A DNA stretch of 64,000 nucleotides from contig NZ_AOGW02000009.1 in the NCBI RefSeq assembly GCF_000332495.1, forward strand, positions 1 to 64,000. Reading direction: 5' to 3'. Shown here one piece after another: positions 33,909-43,477 of the stretch; within the stretch, counting starts at the first letter, position 1; every line of letters begins with the position of its first letter. Under the pieces are notes generated by a model. It was not told the DNA's origin. It searched no databases and saw only the letters and a program-made list of their open reading frames with translations. A program made the position numbers and the translations under genes. This DNA comes from Leptospira terpstrae serovar Hualin str. LT 11-33 = ATCC 700639. Its GTDB lineage: Bacteria; Spirochaetota; Leptospiria; Leptospirales; Leptospiraceae.

Positions 33909-35288
33909 TCAAATCATTTCTTCTGGTTTCACCCACTCATCAAACTGTTCAGCGGTTAAGAGTCTTAACTTAATTCCTGCTTCTTTTAAAGTAGATTTTT
34001 CTTTGTGTGCGAGTTTAGCAATCTTTGCTGCGTTGTCATAGCCAATGTATGGGTTCAGAGCTGTCACAAGCATGAGGGAACGGTTTAAATTTTGATTAAT
34101 CGTATCCTGGTTTGCATCGATTCCCCGTGCACAATGTTCTTCAAAGGAAACTGTAACGTCAGCTAACAACCGTATGGAATTCAGCACATTGAAAATGATC
34201 AGTGGTTTAAAAACATTCAATTCAAAATTTCCCGAAGATCCACCAACATTTACGGCCACATCATTGCCAATCACTTGAGCTGCCACCATGGTCATGGCTT
34301 CTGACTGAGTGGGATTGACTTTTCCAGGCATAATGGAGGAACCTGGTTCGTTTTCTGGAATGGTAATTTCTCCAATTCCAGAGCGGGGACCAGAGGCCAA
34401 CCAACGGATATCATTTGCGATCTTCATGAGAGAGCAGGCAATGGTTTTCAAAACTCCACTGACTTCTACAAGTGAATCATGTGCAGCCAATGCCTCAAAT
34501 TTATTCTCCGCAGTGACAAAAGGGAGCCCGGTTTCTTTAGCAATCTTTGCCGCAGCTTTCACTGCAAAATCGGGATGGGTATTCAGTCCCGTTCCCACAG
34601 CGGTTCCTCCAAGTGCCAATCGATACACGGAAGGTAACACCCGTTCGATTCTCTCAATCGAATATTTTAGCTGTTGGACATACCCAGAAAATTCCTGACC
34701 GAGTGTGAGTGGAGTGGCGTCTTGTAAATGAGTACGTCCTATTTTAATAATTTTTGCAAACTCTTTGGATTTATTGTTTAGAGAATCGTGAAGTGTTTGT
34801 AAGGCGGGAATGAGTTTGTGAACTAATTGTTCGGCACAGGCAATGTGCATGGCCGTGGGAAATGTATCATTGGAACTTTGGGCCTTGTTCACATCGTCAT
34901 TCGGATGGATGGGTATTTTCGATCCCAATACACCTCCAGCCAATTCGATGGCTCTGTTGGATATGACCTCATTTACATTCATATTGGTTTGAGTCCCAGA
35001 TCCCGTTTGCCATACAGCAAGTGGAAAGTGGTCATCCAAAGATCCGGCAATGACTTCTTCTGCCGCTTTGACAATCAGTTGGGTTTTCTCTAAGGATAGG
35101 ATTTCTAATTCTTGATTGGTAAGCGCGGCCGATTTTTTTAAAATTCCAAGTGCGCGAATCATTTCTCTGGGAAACTTGTCAGTACCAATGTGGAAATGAT
35201 GGAGAGAACGTTCCGTTTGTGCACCCCAGTAACGAGATACCTCCACTTCGATTTCCCCCATAGAGTCGGTTTCAATTCTTGTTTTCAC
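33909..35288 (-). CDS. fumC: Fumarate hydratase class II
   Basis: A 459-residue protein of the fumarase/aspartase superfamily. It has [65 protein letters not shown] and the signature [16 protein letters not shown] with the catalytic Ser loop. It is cluster-free and oxygen-stable, and catalyses the same reaction as the convergent fumA gene 38 bases past the SRPBCC stop. Both N- and C-termini are full length. Confidence 0.92.
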   Translation of the reverse strand: MKTRIETDSMGEIEVEVSRYWGAQTERSLHHFHIGTDKFPREMIRALGILKKSAALTNQELEILSLEKTQLIVKAAEEVIAGSLDDHFPLAVWQTGSGTQTNMNVNEVISNRAIELAGGVLGSKIPIHPNDDVNKAQSSNDTFPTAMHIACAEQLVHKLIPALQTLHDSLNNKSKEFAKIIKIGRTHLQDATPLTLGQEFSGYVQQLKYSIERIERVLPSVYRLALGGTAVGTGLNTHPDFAVKAAAKIAKETGLPFVTAENKFEALAAHDSLVEVSGVLKTIACSLMKIANDIRWLASGPRSGIGEITIPENEPGSSIMPGKVNPTQSEAMTMVAAQVIGNDVAVNVGGSSGNFELNVFKPLIIFNVLNSIRLLADVTVSFEEHCARGIDANQDTINQNLNRSLMLVTALNPYIGYDNAAKIAKLAHKEKSTLKEAGIKLRLLTAEQFDEWVKPEEMI

Positions 35289-35370
35289 AATCCCCCCTAG
35301 AATCTTCTTCTTAATGTAGACTTTGAAAGGCTGATAGAAAAGAAAAAGAAAAAGTGGAGAAAAGAAATTG

Positions 35371-35410
35371 TCCTGTCCCCTACCGAAGTGGAAGAGGACA
35401 GGATAGTTTT
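35371..35410 (+). terminator. Hairpin with T-run between fumC and the next minus-strand gene
   Basis: TCCTGTCC (35371-35378) pairs perfectly with GGACAGGA (35396-35403) around a 17-base loop and is followed by a 7-T run on the plus strand. It lies just after the end of the minus-strand membrane gene at 35415. The minus-strand reading also ends in a T-rich stretch, so it may act for transcripts from either side. Confidence 0.55.
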
Positions 35411-35414
35411 TTTA

Positions 35415-35786
35415 CTAGAACGGTTGATAGAAGGCGAGGTAGGCCGCAAAAAGACCCAAAAGAGGAAACACAAACCATAGGATTTTTGCAAATTTCTCTT
35501 TTTTGGAGGCCATTGCCAAAAGTCCACCAAACGCAAGCCAGATGACAATTTTCAGAATGACCCAAACAGGCAGGGCCGAGTGAGAGATTCCGCGAAACTT
35601 CATGAGTCCAAATCCTGCCACTAAGAGAAGGATGAGAGCTACACCGTGAGTGATGGCTGCTACAGTTTTGAATTTGTTTTCCGATTTTTTTCCACCATTG
35701 ATGGTGTAGAGGGTAACTCCTCCCAGGGACAAAAATAACAAATACATTCCGAAAATATGGATGAGTTTATAAGCTTCGTATGACAC
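35415..35786 (-). CDS. Small four-helix membrane protein, unknown
   Basis: 123 residues with four predicted membrane helices (YKLIHIFGMYLLFLSLGGVTLY, AAITHGVALILLLVAGFGLM, WVILKIVIWLAFGGLLAMA, WFVFPLLGLFAAYLAFY). His residues lie in the first two helices. Start at GTG 35786 is supported by AAGGAG six bases upstream. No family assignment; the layout resembles small cytochrome-like or SirB-like membrane proteins, which I cannot confirm. Confidence 0.65.
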   Translation of the reverse strand: MSYEAYKLIHIFGMYLLFLSLGGVTLYTINGGKKSENKFKTVAAITHGVALILLLVAGFGLMKFRGISHSALPVWVILKIVIWLAFGGLLAMASKKEKFAKILWFVFPLLGLFAAYLAFYQPF

Positions 35787-35883
35787 AAAAGACTCCTTGA
35801 TTCTGCTCTATTCTTTCAGATAGAACGATTCCTTGCGAGATTTTTCTCTTTTCAGGGGAGGAAAAACAATTAGGATTTGGAGA

Positions 35884-36336
35884 ATGGAATCGAAGAAATT
35901 GCAAGACCTCGGAACTAATTCCACCGCAAACGAAACAACAAAAACTTTACTGGCATTAAGAGGAATTCCTGGATCGGGAAAAACAAGTTTAGCAAAAGCT
36001 ATTTCTGTTACTAATGGGGCACCTATCTTTTCCATTGATTCCTATTTTGAAAATGAAGCCGGTGAATATCATTTTGATTATCAAAAAAATCATTTAGCTT
36101 ACAAAGACTGCGAGGCCAAAACAAAACAAGCTCTCGAACTTGGTATCCCGTTTGTTATCGTGGACAATACATTTACTCTGGATTGGGAGTTGGAACCTTA
36201 CGTGAGTTTAGCGAAAGAATTTGGATATAAGATCTTTATCGTGACAGTGGAAAACCGACATGGTGGAAACAATGTGCATCAGATTCCCGAAGAACAAATC
36301 GAGAAGATGAAAGCGAAGTATCAGGTGTTTTTGTAG
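35884..36336 (+). CDS. P-loop kinase-like ATPase
   Basis: 150 residues from the ATG at 35884, with AGGA 8 bases upstream; an in-frame TTG lies at 35833. Walker A is LLALRGIPGSGKTSLAKAI. A Walker B-like DNTFTLDWE and the segment SIDSYFENEAGEYHFDYQKNHLAYKDC match the polynucleotide-kinase/NEDD4BP2-like AAA_33 group. It probably phosphorylates a nucleic acid end or a small molecule; the substrate is unknown. Confidence 0.7.
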   Translation: MESKKLQDLGTNSTANETTKTLLALRGIPGSGKTSLAKAISVTNGAPIFSIDSYFENEAGEYHFDYQKNHLAYKDCEAKTKQALELGIPFVIVDNTFTLDWELEPYVSLAKEFGYKIFIVTVENRHGGNNVHQIPEEQIEKMKAKYQVFL

Positions 36337-36487
36337 GGGTTAACAAAGTTAGTTCGATATATCTGATTTTTAGATGGAGTTTGTTGTGAGAATAAAAGCA
36401 GAACTTTTTTGTTGAAATGCCGACATACTTCTGTTATTTGATTTACATGGATATGTTAGGTGTCAGTATCGAGATTGTTATTTTTAA

Positions 36488-37054
36488 ATGACTATGAGAT
36501 TTTTTTACTTAATCCTTACAATAATGAGTATTCACTGCGCCGGGATCGTTATGCTACCCAACCGGATTGAAACGAAAAAAAAATTAAAACAAGAGAAATG
36601 TGGGGATTTTAAATACGTTTTTTCAGATAATTCTGATTTTAGAATTGGTAGAGAGTCTAGATTTGACATTTATAATGATGGAATTTTTGAAGCCATTGAT
36701 GAATGCACCGATGATAAAAGTAAAAAAACGGTTATTGTTACGATAACATTCGAAGATAAATCAAACCAAAACTCTCAGATGGCACGTGTATTTACATCAT
36801 TACCATTTGTGACTGGAACATTTCTTGTTTTGCCATTGGCTGTTGATACTGAATTAGACATTAAATTTGATAATTTATATAAGTTTCGGTCCCTCGTTGT
36901 ACATCGTAAAATTTTTAAAGTCGGAAGTCCTTTTTATAGTTTATTTCGATGGAATTTTCAGGCAAATTCCGAAAACGCAAAATCAATCTACTATGAACAT
37001 ATGAAAAATGCAATTTTGAAGTTTGAAAATAGAGAAAAGATTTATGAAGATTAG
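36488..37054 (+). CDS. Putative lipoprotein, unknown (paralog of next gene)
   Basis: 188 residues with signal MRFFYLILTIMSIHC (lipobox Cys17). The body has a short hydrophobic stretch (SLPFVTGTFLVLPLAVDTELDIKF) between beta-rich parts, and no family is recognised. The next gene encodes a protein with the same order of elements (signal, KCG-like start, DAIxxC segment, FLVPLAESTGYQIK), so the two are paralogs. It overlaps the start of that gene by 11 bases. A+T-rich coding suggests lineage-specific content. Confidence 0.6.
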   Translation: MTMRFFYLILTIMSIHCAGIVMLPNRIETKKKLKQEKCGDFKYVFSDNSDFRIGRESRFDIYNDGIFEAIDECTDDKSKKTVIVTITFEDKSNQNSQMARVFTSLPFVTGTFLVLPLAVDTELDIKFDNLYKFRSLVVHRKIFKVGSPFYSLFRWNFQANSENAKSIYYEHMKNAILKFENREKIYED

Positions 37055-38030
37055 TTTTATTTTAAGTTTATTCTCTTTCTTCTTTTTTAATTGCGAATTG
37101 ATGACGATTCGTTCTGACCATACTTATAAAGTAAGCCAACTCAAAAAAAGCATTTGTTGGGGTGGAAGATTTAACGTGCAGTATGTTGAGTCTAAGAACG
37201 GAGGAGCAGGTGTTGGTGTAGAGAAAGGGGTAAATGACGCCATTACCCAATGTGAAAATCATTTGGAAGATCGAATTGATATTACTATCGAACGAACTGA
37301 AGACGATGAAAGTTTAAATTATGGATCATTTGTTTTCAGCCTTTTTCTTGTACCTCTTGCCGAATCCACGGGTTATCAAATTAAAGTTGTCAAAAAGAAA
37401 TTTATCTCTTATGGAACCATTGTTCTCAGTAAGAATATTTCACCCTGGTATATTTTTCTAATTCCTAATTATTTTTTTGGTACAAGCCATGAAGATTTAG
37501 TTTTTGAAGAAGTATTCAATCATATCCTGGAAGTAGAAGAACAGGAAAGACTGTATGCGATAGAAAAAAACAAACCAACGATCCCTCTAGAAAAAAAGTT
37601 TCGAAATGTTTTCCGGGAATGTTCATATGATCTAAATGAATGTGGAAGGAATGAATCAATTCAACTTAGGTTAAAGGCTGCCATTCCAATAGAGAAGAAA
37701 AAAAATAACCATAACTCAGATCTATTGGAATTAAGAGAAAAATATAATACCAAAGAAAAGAATTTTGCTCACGGCTGTTTTTGTAGGAGGAATCCCGATC
37801 CAACACTTTTTAGGAATTGTCCTGTTGAGTCAGATTTTGATTCCATTTGCGAAGTAAAATATAACTGTAATCAGTTGAAACCTGGGGATCATTCCTGCAG
37901 TGCCAACTTTGGGAACCAATTAGCGAAATTGCATAAAAAACTGAATGAAAACAAATCAAGCGACTATTACTTAAAAGAAAAAGTAAAAGAACAGTTAGCC
38001 ATCATGCAGTTAAAGCTTATCTTGAATTAA
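37044..38030 (+). CDS. Putative lipoprotein with Cys-rich C-terminal extension
   Basis: About 328 residues from the ATG at 37044. Signal MKISFILSLFSFFFFNC places the acylated Cys at 17. The first 170 residues repeat the layout of the upstream paralog. The remaining 150 add a charged helix and a Cys cluster (CSYDLNEC, CFCRRNPDPTLFRNC, ICEVKYNC, CSANFG) that may form disulfides. Function unknown. The 11-base overlap with the preceding gene suggests co-translation. Confidence 0.6.
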   Translation: MKISFILSLFSFFFFNCELMTIRSDHTYKVSQLKKSICWGGRFNVQYVESKNGGAGVGVEKGVNDAITQCENHLEDRIDITIERTEDDESLNYGSFVFSLFLVPLAESTGYQIKVVKKKFISYGTIVLSKNISPWYIFLIPNYFFGTSHEDLVFEEVFNHILEVEEQERLYAIEKNKPTIPLEKKFRNVFRECSYDLNECGRNESIQLRLKAAIPIEKKKNNHNSDLLELREKYNTKEKNFAHGCFCRRNPDPTLFRNCPVESDFDSICEVKYNCNQLKPGDHSCSANFGNQLAKLHKKLNENKSSDYYLKEKVKEQLAIMQLKLILN

Positions 38031-38140
38031 AATTTTGATCTTACGATTTTTTTATTTCTAAATGGATCTTTCTATTTATCGAATAACTTAATTCCCGGCA
38101 GACTCCGGAAATCATAGTCTAATTCAAAAACCAAAAAGGC

Positions 38141-38182
38141 AAAAAAAATCCGTCACTTAAACGAATGTTAAGCAACGGATTT
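38141..38182 (-). terminator. Rho-independent terminator of the RRM-protein gene
   Basis: On the minus strand AAATCCGT (38182-38175) pairs with ACGGATTT (38153-38146), with a second inner stem CTTAA/TTAAG around 38156-38172. A run of eight T follows. It lies 14 bases beyond the stop of the RNA-binding protein gene. Confidence 0.85.
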
Positions 38183-38195
38183 ATGACAAACTAGA

Positions 38196-38459
38196 TTATC
38201 TCCAGTTGTTAGTTTTAGGTTTTGCGATGTTTACTTTCATCTCACGGTTAAGGATGTTTTTTCCGTTAAGATCTTTGATCGCGTTATCAGCTTCTTTTCC
38301 ATCTTTCATTTCGATGAATCCGAAACCTTTAGAACGGCCAGAATACTGGTCAGTGATGATTTTTGCAGAAGTTACTGCTCCGTGTGCTCCGAAAAGCTCA
38401 CTGAGTTTACCTTCAGTCATATCGTAAGAGAGGTTGCCAACGTAAATGTTTACTGACAT
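38196..38459 (-). CDS. RRM-domain RNA-binding protein
   Basis: An 87-residue single RRM. RNP2 is VNIYVGNLSYDM, RNP1 is SKGFGFIEM, and the final strand is NREMKVNIAKPKTNNWR. Such bacterial RRM proteins (Rbp type) bind single-stranded RNA and are often cold- or stress-induced. A 255-base leader region upstream (38460-38715) has no clear gene and could hold a long 5' UTR. A terminator follows directly. Confidence 0.9.
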   Translation of the reverse strand: MSVNIYVGNLSYDMTEGKLSELFGAHGAVTSAKIITDQYSGRSKGFGFIEMKDGKEADNAIKDLNGKNILNREMKVNIAKPKTNNWR

Positions 38460-38715
38460 AGTTTTTGTCCTGTTTGTTAAAGTTGACTCGGGAATTCTAG
38501 ATTTACAATCGTCGGGACCCTTAACGGGATTTTGGGTAAGAACTCCAGAAAAATGCAGGGAAAAACTTGGGAAAGCTACCAGCGTGCAAGCTTGAAAGGA
38601 CTACTTCGGCGGTGAAAATCAACAATACTCTGAATCTTCTGTCAGTCTAATTACCCTTTCTAAAAAAAGCAATCGGAAAGAAGACTCAGAGGGAAAATTA
38701 CGAAAAAAGAAATTC

Positions 38716-39207
38716 TTAGTGGTGGTGGTGTCCGCCTGGACCGTGCACGTGACCGTGTTGTAATTCTTCTTCAGTGGCTTCGCGAATGGACTTAATTGTT
38801 ACAGCAAAGTGGAGGGTTTCTCCAGCTAACGGATGATTGCCGTTCAATATGACTTCTGCATCCCTAACTTCTTGAAGGTATAGAACCATTCTACCTTCGG
38901 GAGTGTCTGTTTGGAATTCCATTCCTACTTCTAACTCGGCTTCTGGCGGAAGTTCCGATTTGGGAACCTGAAAAATAAGTTCTTCGTTATATGTCCCATA
39001 ACCATCTTCAGGTGGTACAGTTACATTTTTAGAATCGCCGTTCACTAATCCTTCTAGTTCTTTTTCCAGACCGGGAATGATATTTTGCCAGCCGTGGAGG
39101 TATAATAACGGTTCGTCTGATTGGTCCAGAGTTTCTCCCTGGGCGTTCTTTAGGTGATAGGAAAATCCTACAACCATTCCTTTGCTGATGGTTTTTGACA
39201 TATTCAT
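38716..39207 (-). CDS. slyD: FKBP-type peptidyl-prolyl isomerase, SlyD-like
   Basis: 163 residues. The FKBP half-domain (KGMVVGFSYHLKNAQGETLDQSDEPLLYLHGWQNIIPGLEKELEGL) is split by the insert-in-flap chaperone domain (VTVPPEDGYGTYNEELIFQVPKSELP) and rejoins at NHPLAGETLHFAVTIKSIREA. The C-terminus is a short His-rich tail (HGHVHGPGGHHHH) that can bind Ni or other metals. It catalyses proline isomerisation and helps folding in the cytoplasm. Confidence 0.9.
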   Translation of the reverse strand: MNMSKTISKGMVVGFSYHLKNAQGETLDQSDEPLLYLHGWQNIIPGLEKELEGLVNGDSKNVTVPPEDGYGTYNEELIFQVPKSELPPEAELEVGMEFQTDTPEGRMVLYLQEVRDAEVILNGNHPLAGETLHFAVTIKSIREATEEELQHGHVHGPGGHHHH

Positions 39208-39300
39208 TACACTTTACCAATGGAAAAAAATACTGCAACCGAATAAAAGGTTGGTACCAAATTGTAATCGAAGAAATTGAACCTTGGAAATATCACATCT

Positions 39301-40977
39301 ATGAATTGGTCACTACTCATTCAAGTTTTAGGTGGACTCGGGATTTTCATCTACGGGATGAAATTACTAAGTGAGTCCTTACAACGTGTAGCGGGAGATC
39401 GGCTTCGTTCCTTTCTTTCTTCTATGACGCGAAATAGAGTGTCCGCTGTTTTTAGCGGACTTTTTATTACATCTACAATACAATCTAGTTCGGCCACCAC
39501 CGTTCTTGTGGTTGGATTTGTAAATGCTGGTTTAATTTCACTCGCCCAGGCCATCGGTGTCATCATGGGGGCCAATATTGGTACCACCATCACTGCATGG
39601 ATTGTATCTTTTTTAGGATTTAAGTTTAACATTGCATCGTTTGCTTTGCCAGCGGTTGCAGCAGGTGTGATCTTAAATTTTTCAAGAAAAGAAAGCAGAT
39701 CCGGTTGGGGAAGTTTCCTAATCGGATTTGGATTTTTGTTTTTAGGATTGGATTATTTAAAAACATCCGTTCCTGACAGTGCAAAGGATCCAGATAGTTT
39801 TCTTTTCTTACAACAATACACAAATATGGGATTTAATACCATATTGTTGTTCGTTTTGATTGGAGCCTTGTTAACGATTGTGATCCAATCTTCTTCTGCT
39901 TCCACAACGATTACCATCACACTCGCATTCTCCGGTTATATACCAATTGATGCCGCTTATGGTATGATTCTTGGGGAAAACATTGGAACTACTATCACTG
40001 CAAATCTTGCTGCCATTCCGGGGAACCGAAATGCCAAAAAGGCAGCTCTTGCTCACACACTATTCAATGTGTTTGGTGTGATATGGGCTCTTCTTTTCTT
40101 TAAGTTTTTCACAGGAATTGTAGATGATTTGATTCCTGGAGATCCACTGACAGATAAAGAATCTACAAGATTTCATATCTCTCTTTTCCATACGATGTTT
40201 AACATCACAAACACTCTCATCCTCATTTGGTTTGTGAATACAATCACCAAAGTTGTGAGTGCCATTGTAGATGGACTTGCTTCCAAAACTGGAAAAGATA
40301 AAGATTCCATTCGACTTTTACAAGCAGGTGCAGTGAAAACTACCGAACTTGCTATGGTAGAATTGATTGAGTTCACCAAAAAAATCATTCGAGATACGTA
40401 TGACTTCCTTCGTTTGACAGAACAAATTTTGTTACAGCCGTACGATGCTTCTCGTGTCCTACAGGTATTAAAAAAAGAAGAAGAGTTAGACCAAGTTCGA
40501 TCCGAAGTTCTTACCTACCTAAATCAAGTTCAAGAGACCGGTATTACTGGAAACTATGCGAAAGATGTTTTGGGAATTATGGAAAGAGTGAAGGCTGTGG
40601 AAGAGATGGGTGATAACTTTGCATCAATTGCAAGAAAGATGAGAAAATCACACCGCCAAAAAGTATCATTGGATAAATCCTTTGCTAATTCCGTAAAAGA
40701 ACAAATGGATTTACTCAAACACCACTACGACATACTACTTGTGAACTTGGAACAAAGTGAAACTTTTGATATCCTTGGTAACCCGCAAATTCGTAACCAA
40801 AGCCGTGAGTATCGATTTCAAATGATTCGTTCTGTTAAAAAGAACGATTCAAAAGTGAAGAAGAAAAAGTATCAGAAAAAAGACAATTTGATGCCTGCTT
40901 TACTTTACCGAGATATTTCTCGTAACTTGGACAATATTTCCAGACTATTGAATGCGGCAATTTATGCGGACGTTTAG
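39301..40977 (+). CDS. Na+/phosphate cotransporter (NptA/PhoU-domain) family protein
   Basis: About 558 residues from the ATG at 39301 (a TTG at 39277 is in frame). It has two inverted membrane repeats, each with the QSSS motif (TIQSSSATTVLVVGFV and VIQSSSASTTITITLAF). Spacer loops EN/NIGTTITA are conserved, and a PhoU-like helical C-terminal part covers about 340-558. It probably imports phosphate with sodium, in the inner membrane. It is not near the PstS-like gene. Confidence 0.85.
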   Translation: MNWSLLIQVLGGLGIFIYGMKLLSESLQRVAGDRLRSFLSSMTRNRVSAVFSGLFITSTIQSSSATTVLVVGFVNAGLISLAQAIGVIMGANIGTTITAWIVSFLGFKFNIASFALPAVAAGVILNFSRKESRSGWGSFLIGFGFLFLGLDYLKTSVPDSAKDPDSFLFLQQYTNMGFNTILLFVLIGALLTIVIQSSSASTTITITLAFSGYIPIDAAYGMILGENIGTTITANLAAIPGNRNAKKAALAHTLFNVFGVIWALLFFKFFTGIVDDLIPGDPLTDKESTRFHISLFHTMFNITNTLILIWFVNTITKVVSAIVDGLASKTGKDKDSIRLLQAGAVKTTELAMVELIEFTKKIIRDTYDFLRLTEQILLQPYDASRVLQVLKKEEELDQVRSEVLTYLNQVQETGITGNYAKDVLGIMERVKAVEEMGDNFASIARKMRKSHRQKVSLDKSFANSVKEQMDLLKHHYDILLVNLEQSETFDILGNPQIRNQSREYRFQMIRSVKKNDSKVKKKKYQKKDNLMPALLYRDISRNLDNISRLLNAAIYADV

Positions 40978-40990
40978 TTCGCATTTTTTG

Positions 40991-42967
40991 TTACGTAATT
41001 TCAAATAGAATCAATGTTATGTCATCGTCTGCGGGACCTTCTTTGTTCCGTAGACGAATGTGTTCATCGATCCCACCATATAAAGATTCTACTGACTCTG
41101 CTTTTCTAGTGAGTAACCAGTTCAGAAGTTCTTCTTCGCCTGAATCACCATTTTCCCACAGGTCCCAAATTCCATCAGTAAATAGCAAAATCTTATCACC
41201 AGGAGATAGTTTATGAACTTCTTCATGATATAACACTTCTTTTGAGTAACCAATGAGTTTGCCTTTTGGGCGGATCACTTCGATGGATTTTGAATGTTCA
41301 TTGAACTTGTATAAGGCGGGATGACCTGCATTTGCGACCTTTAGTTGTTTTAATTCCAAATCGATAAAAATAGCACTGGCAGTTAAAAATTGATTTTTGT
41401 AATTTCCTGCAAGGGAAACGTTGATACTTTCCAGAACTTTCCCTGGTTTGTTTGCAAAAGCCAAGGTTTGCATATAGGCTATCTTTAACATAGCAGCTTC
41501 AATGGCTGCGGGTACACCGTGTCCAGTCACGTCAGCGATGAGACCACAAATCTGGTGTTTGCCATATACAGTTAAATCGTAAAAATCACCACCTACTAAC
41601 GAAGCAGGAAAGTATCCAGTTTTGATGATGAGACCAGGAAATTTGGGAAGGATTTGTGGGAGAGTCGATTCTTGGAGCTTTTGTGCTAGTTTTAATTCTT
41701 TTCCATAAGCAATTAACTTTTGTTTGTTGATTTCTGCTTTCATCTGGATTTTATCTTTTTCTTTACGAACAACAGAAATTCTATCTCCCAATCCAAATGC
41801 CATTAGCAAAACTTCGATCGCCATTCCAATTTGAAAGGCGTTTTCTGTGAAAGCGTTGACTGGAAAAAAACCCATATATTTGAGTACGGTGGCAAGCCCT
41901 CCCACGATCACCATCAAGTATCCAGAAAAATAGAATCTTGCTGGTGGAAATTTTATTACGAAAGCAATGTAATAAGAGACAAATAATGCAAAGAAAGCGA
42001 GTAAAAAGGAAAAAATATCTCCGGCTTGGTTCATGAGCCGGTACGGTAAAAAAGGAAGAAGGCAAATGCTAATGATAGGGATGATCGTCAGTCCCAAAAA
42101 CCATTTATAAATACGGGGAGCATTTTCCTTTAAGTTCATAAAGGTGATACTCATGGGGAAACAAGTGATTAAAAATAAAAAATAAAGGAAGTTATGTGCG
42201 TTGTATACAAGTTCAGGTGAGTTGGGAAAAAATAAAACGGGCAACAAACCCTGGAGAGAAAACTGGAATAAAATTGCTGAAATGAATAAATACAAAACAT
42301 AAAATATATATGCTTTGTCTCGAACCATAAAATATACAAATAGATTGTATATTGTCATAACACCGACGATACCAAAATAGATACCTTGGAGTAGGGTATC
42401 CAAAGATGCAAAGGCGTCAAAATTCTTTTCTTCTGCCACCATTAAGGGAACCGATACGGAACTATCTGTTTTTACACCTACAAAATAGGTTACCGTTTCG
42501 CTCGGCAATAAATCTGAAGCAAAACTAAATCCCCGGTAGTCTCGGTCTCTATTTTCAAAAGGAAAACGTCTACCTTGTTGGTTTTCTTTAATTTCACCTG
42601 ACTCACGTAATGCGAAAAATTTAACATCATCGAGCAAAGGGTATTTGATATAAGTTATGATTCGTTTATATTGGTTCTCATCGTTATGAATGACAAAACA
42701 AAACCAATATTGTTTTTCTGTGTTTCCAAAATTGGGAATCACTCCCTCTGATTTTTGTAACGTATTTGTTTGGAATTGGTGTGAAACTGAAGCAACTGAA
42801 TGGATTGCAGGGTTTGCCGTGAAATACGCTAAGTGGTGGGAAAGGTCATAGGTGCTTCCATAAGTACTGGAAAGCGGAAGGATTGGCGTGTTTGGGCAAG
42901 GTTCAGAGTTTGGAAATATATTGGTATGAAGGAGACATAACAGGATGAAGGTGAATGTCTGTTTCAT
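40991..42967 (-). CDS. 7TMR-DISM protein with SpoIIE-type PP2C phosphatase
   Basis: 658 residues: signal peptide, an extracytoplasmic jelly-roll domain (7TMR-DISMED2 type, about 30-180), seven helices (about 190-400), a coiled coil, and a SpoIIE/RsbU PP2C domain (about 440-658). The PP2C domain carries GGDFYDLTVYGKHQICGLIADVTGHGVPAAIEAAMLK, ANAGHPALY and LLFTDGIWDLWE. The acidic residues bind Mn for Ser/Thr phosphatase action on anti-anti-sigma factors. The partner is elsewhere in the genome. Confidence 0.88.
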   Translation of the reverse strand: MKQTFTFILLCLLHTNIFPNSEPCPNTPILPLSSTYGSTYDLSHHLAYFTANPAIHSVASVSHQFQTNTLQKSEGVIPNFGNTEKQYWFCFVIHNDENQYKRIITYIKYPLLDDVKFFALRESGEIKENQQGRRFPFENRDRDYRGFSFASDLLPSETVTYFVGVKTDSSVSVPLMVAEEKNFDAFASLDTLLQGIYFGIVGVMTIYNLFVYFMVRDKAYIFYVLYLFISAILFQFSLQGLLPVLFFPNSPELVYNAHNFLYFLFLITCFPMSITFMNLKENAPRIYKWFLGLTIIPIISICLLPFLPYRLMNQAGDIFSFLLAFFALFVSYYIAFVIKFPPARFYFSGYLMVIVGGLATVLKYMGFFPVNAFTENAFQIGMAIEVLLMAFGLGDRISVVRKEKDKIQMKAEINKQKLIAYGKELKLAQKLQESTLPQILPKFPGLIIKTGYFPASLVGGDFYDLTVYGKHQICGLIADVTGHGVPAAIEAAMLKIAYMQTLAFANKPGKVLESINVSLAGNYKNQFLTASAIFIDLELKQLKVANAGHPALYKFNEHSKSIEVIRPKGKLIGYSKEVLYHEEVHKLSPGDKILLFTDGIWDLWENGDSGEEELLNWLLTRKAESVESLYGGIDEHIRLRNKEGPADDDITLILFEIT

Positions 42968-43035
42968 ACAGGAAGGTCACAACTATAAGACGAAGACCTT
43001 CCCTTGTAAATCTGTTTGTAGAGGAAAAAAAGGAA

Positions 43036-43362
43036 TTAAGCGGTTACGGCAGGAATTCCTGCAAGGATTCGAAGGGAGTCGTAAGCCTTTTCTTTTTGTT
43101 CCACTTTGGTTTTGTTCACAGCTTTGCGGATGATTACATCCCACTGTTTTTCCGGATGTTCCATTTTCATGTTTTCCAGAAGTTCTAAAATGTTTTCATC
43201 ATCGGCAGCATTAAAAATCTCATCCGAATCATAGCGAAACATTCCAAAAAGGGCATCGATATAGTCGCCGACGCTCATGGCTTCTTTTTCACCAGGTTGG
43301 ATCTTTTTCTTTTCTGCTTTTCGCAGTTCTCGTTCCCTGCGTTCTAGTTCCGTGCGTTTCAT
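43036..43362 (-). CDS. Hypothetical protein, Lys/Glu-rich coiled coil
   Basis: About 108 residues from the ATG at 43362 (GAGG 8 bases upstream). Residues 1-28 are a charged helix (KRTELERRERELRKAEKKK), followed by GDYIDALFGMFRYDSDEIFNAADDENILELLENMKMEHPEKQWDVIIRKA. No family recognised. It is divergent from the Cys/His-rich gene and probably unrelated to the copper cluster. Confidence 0.55.
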   Translation of the reverse strand: MKRTELERRERELRKAEKKKIQPGEKEAMSVGDYIDALFGMFRYDSDEIFNAADDENILELLENMKMEHPEKQWDVIIRKAVNKTKVEQKEKAYDSLRILAGIPAVTA

Positions 43363-43477
43363 CTGATGGCCTCTAGCTCGTTTGCATTGGTTCCAAGACC
43401 ATGTTTTCAAAAGGCAGGAGGGGCGACACTAAATTTGTCCAAAAATTGGCTCGATTTTTGGCTTGGGTTGGCCAACC

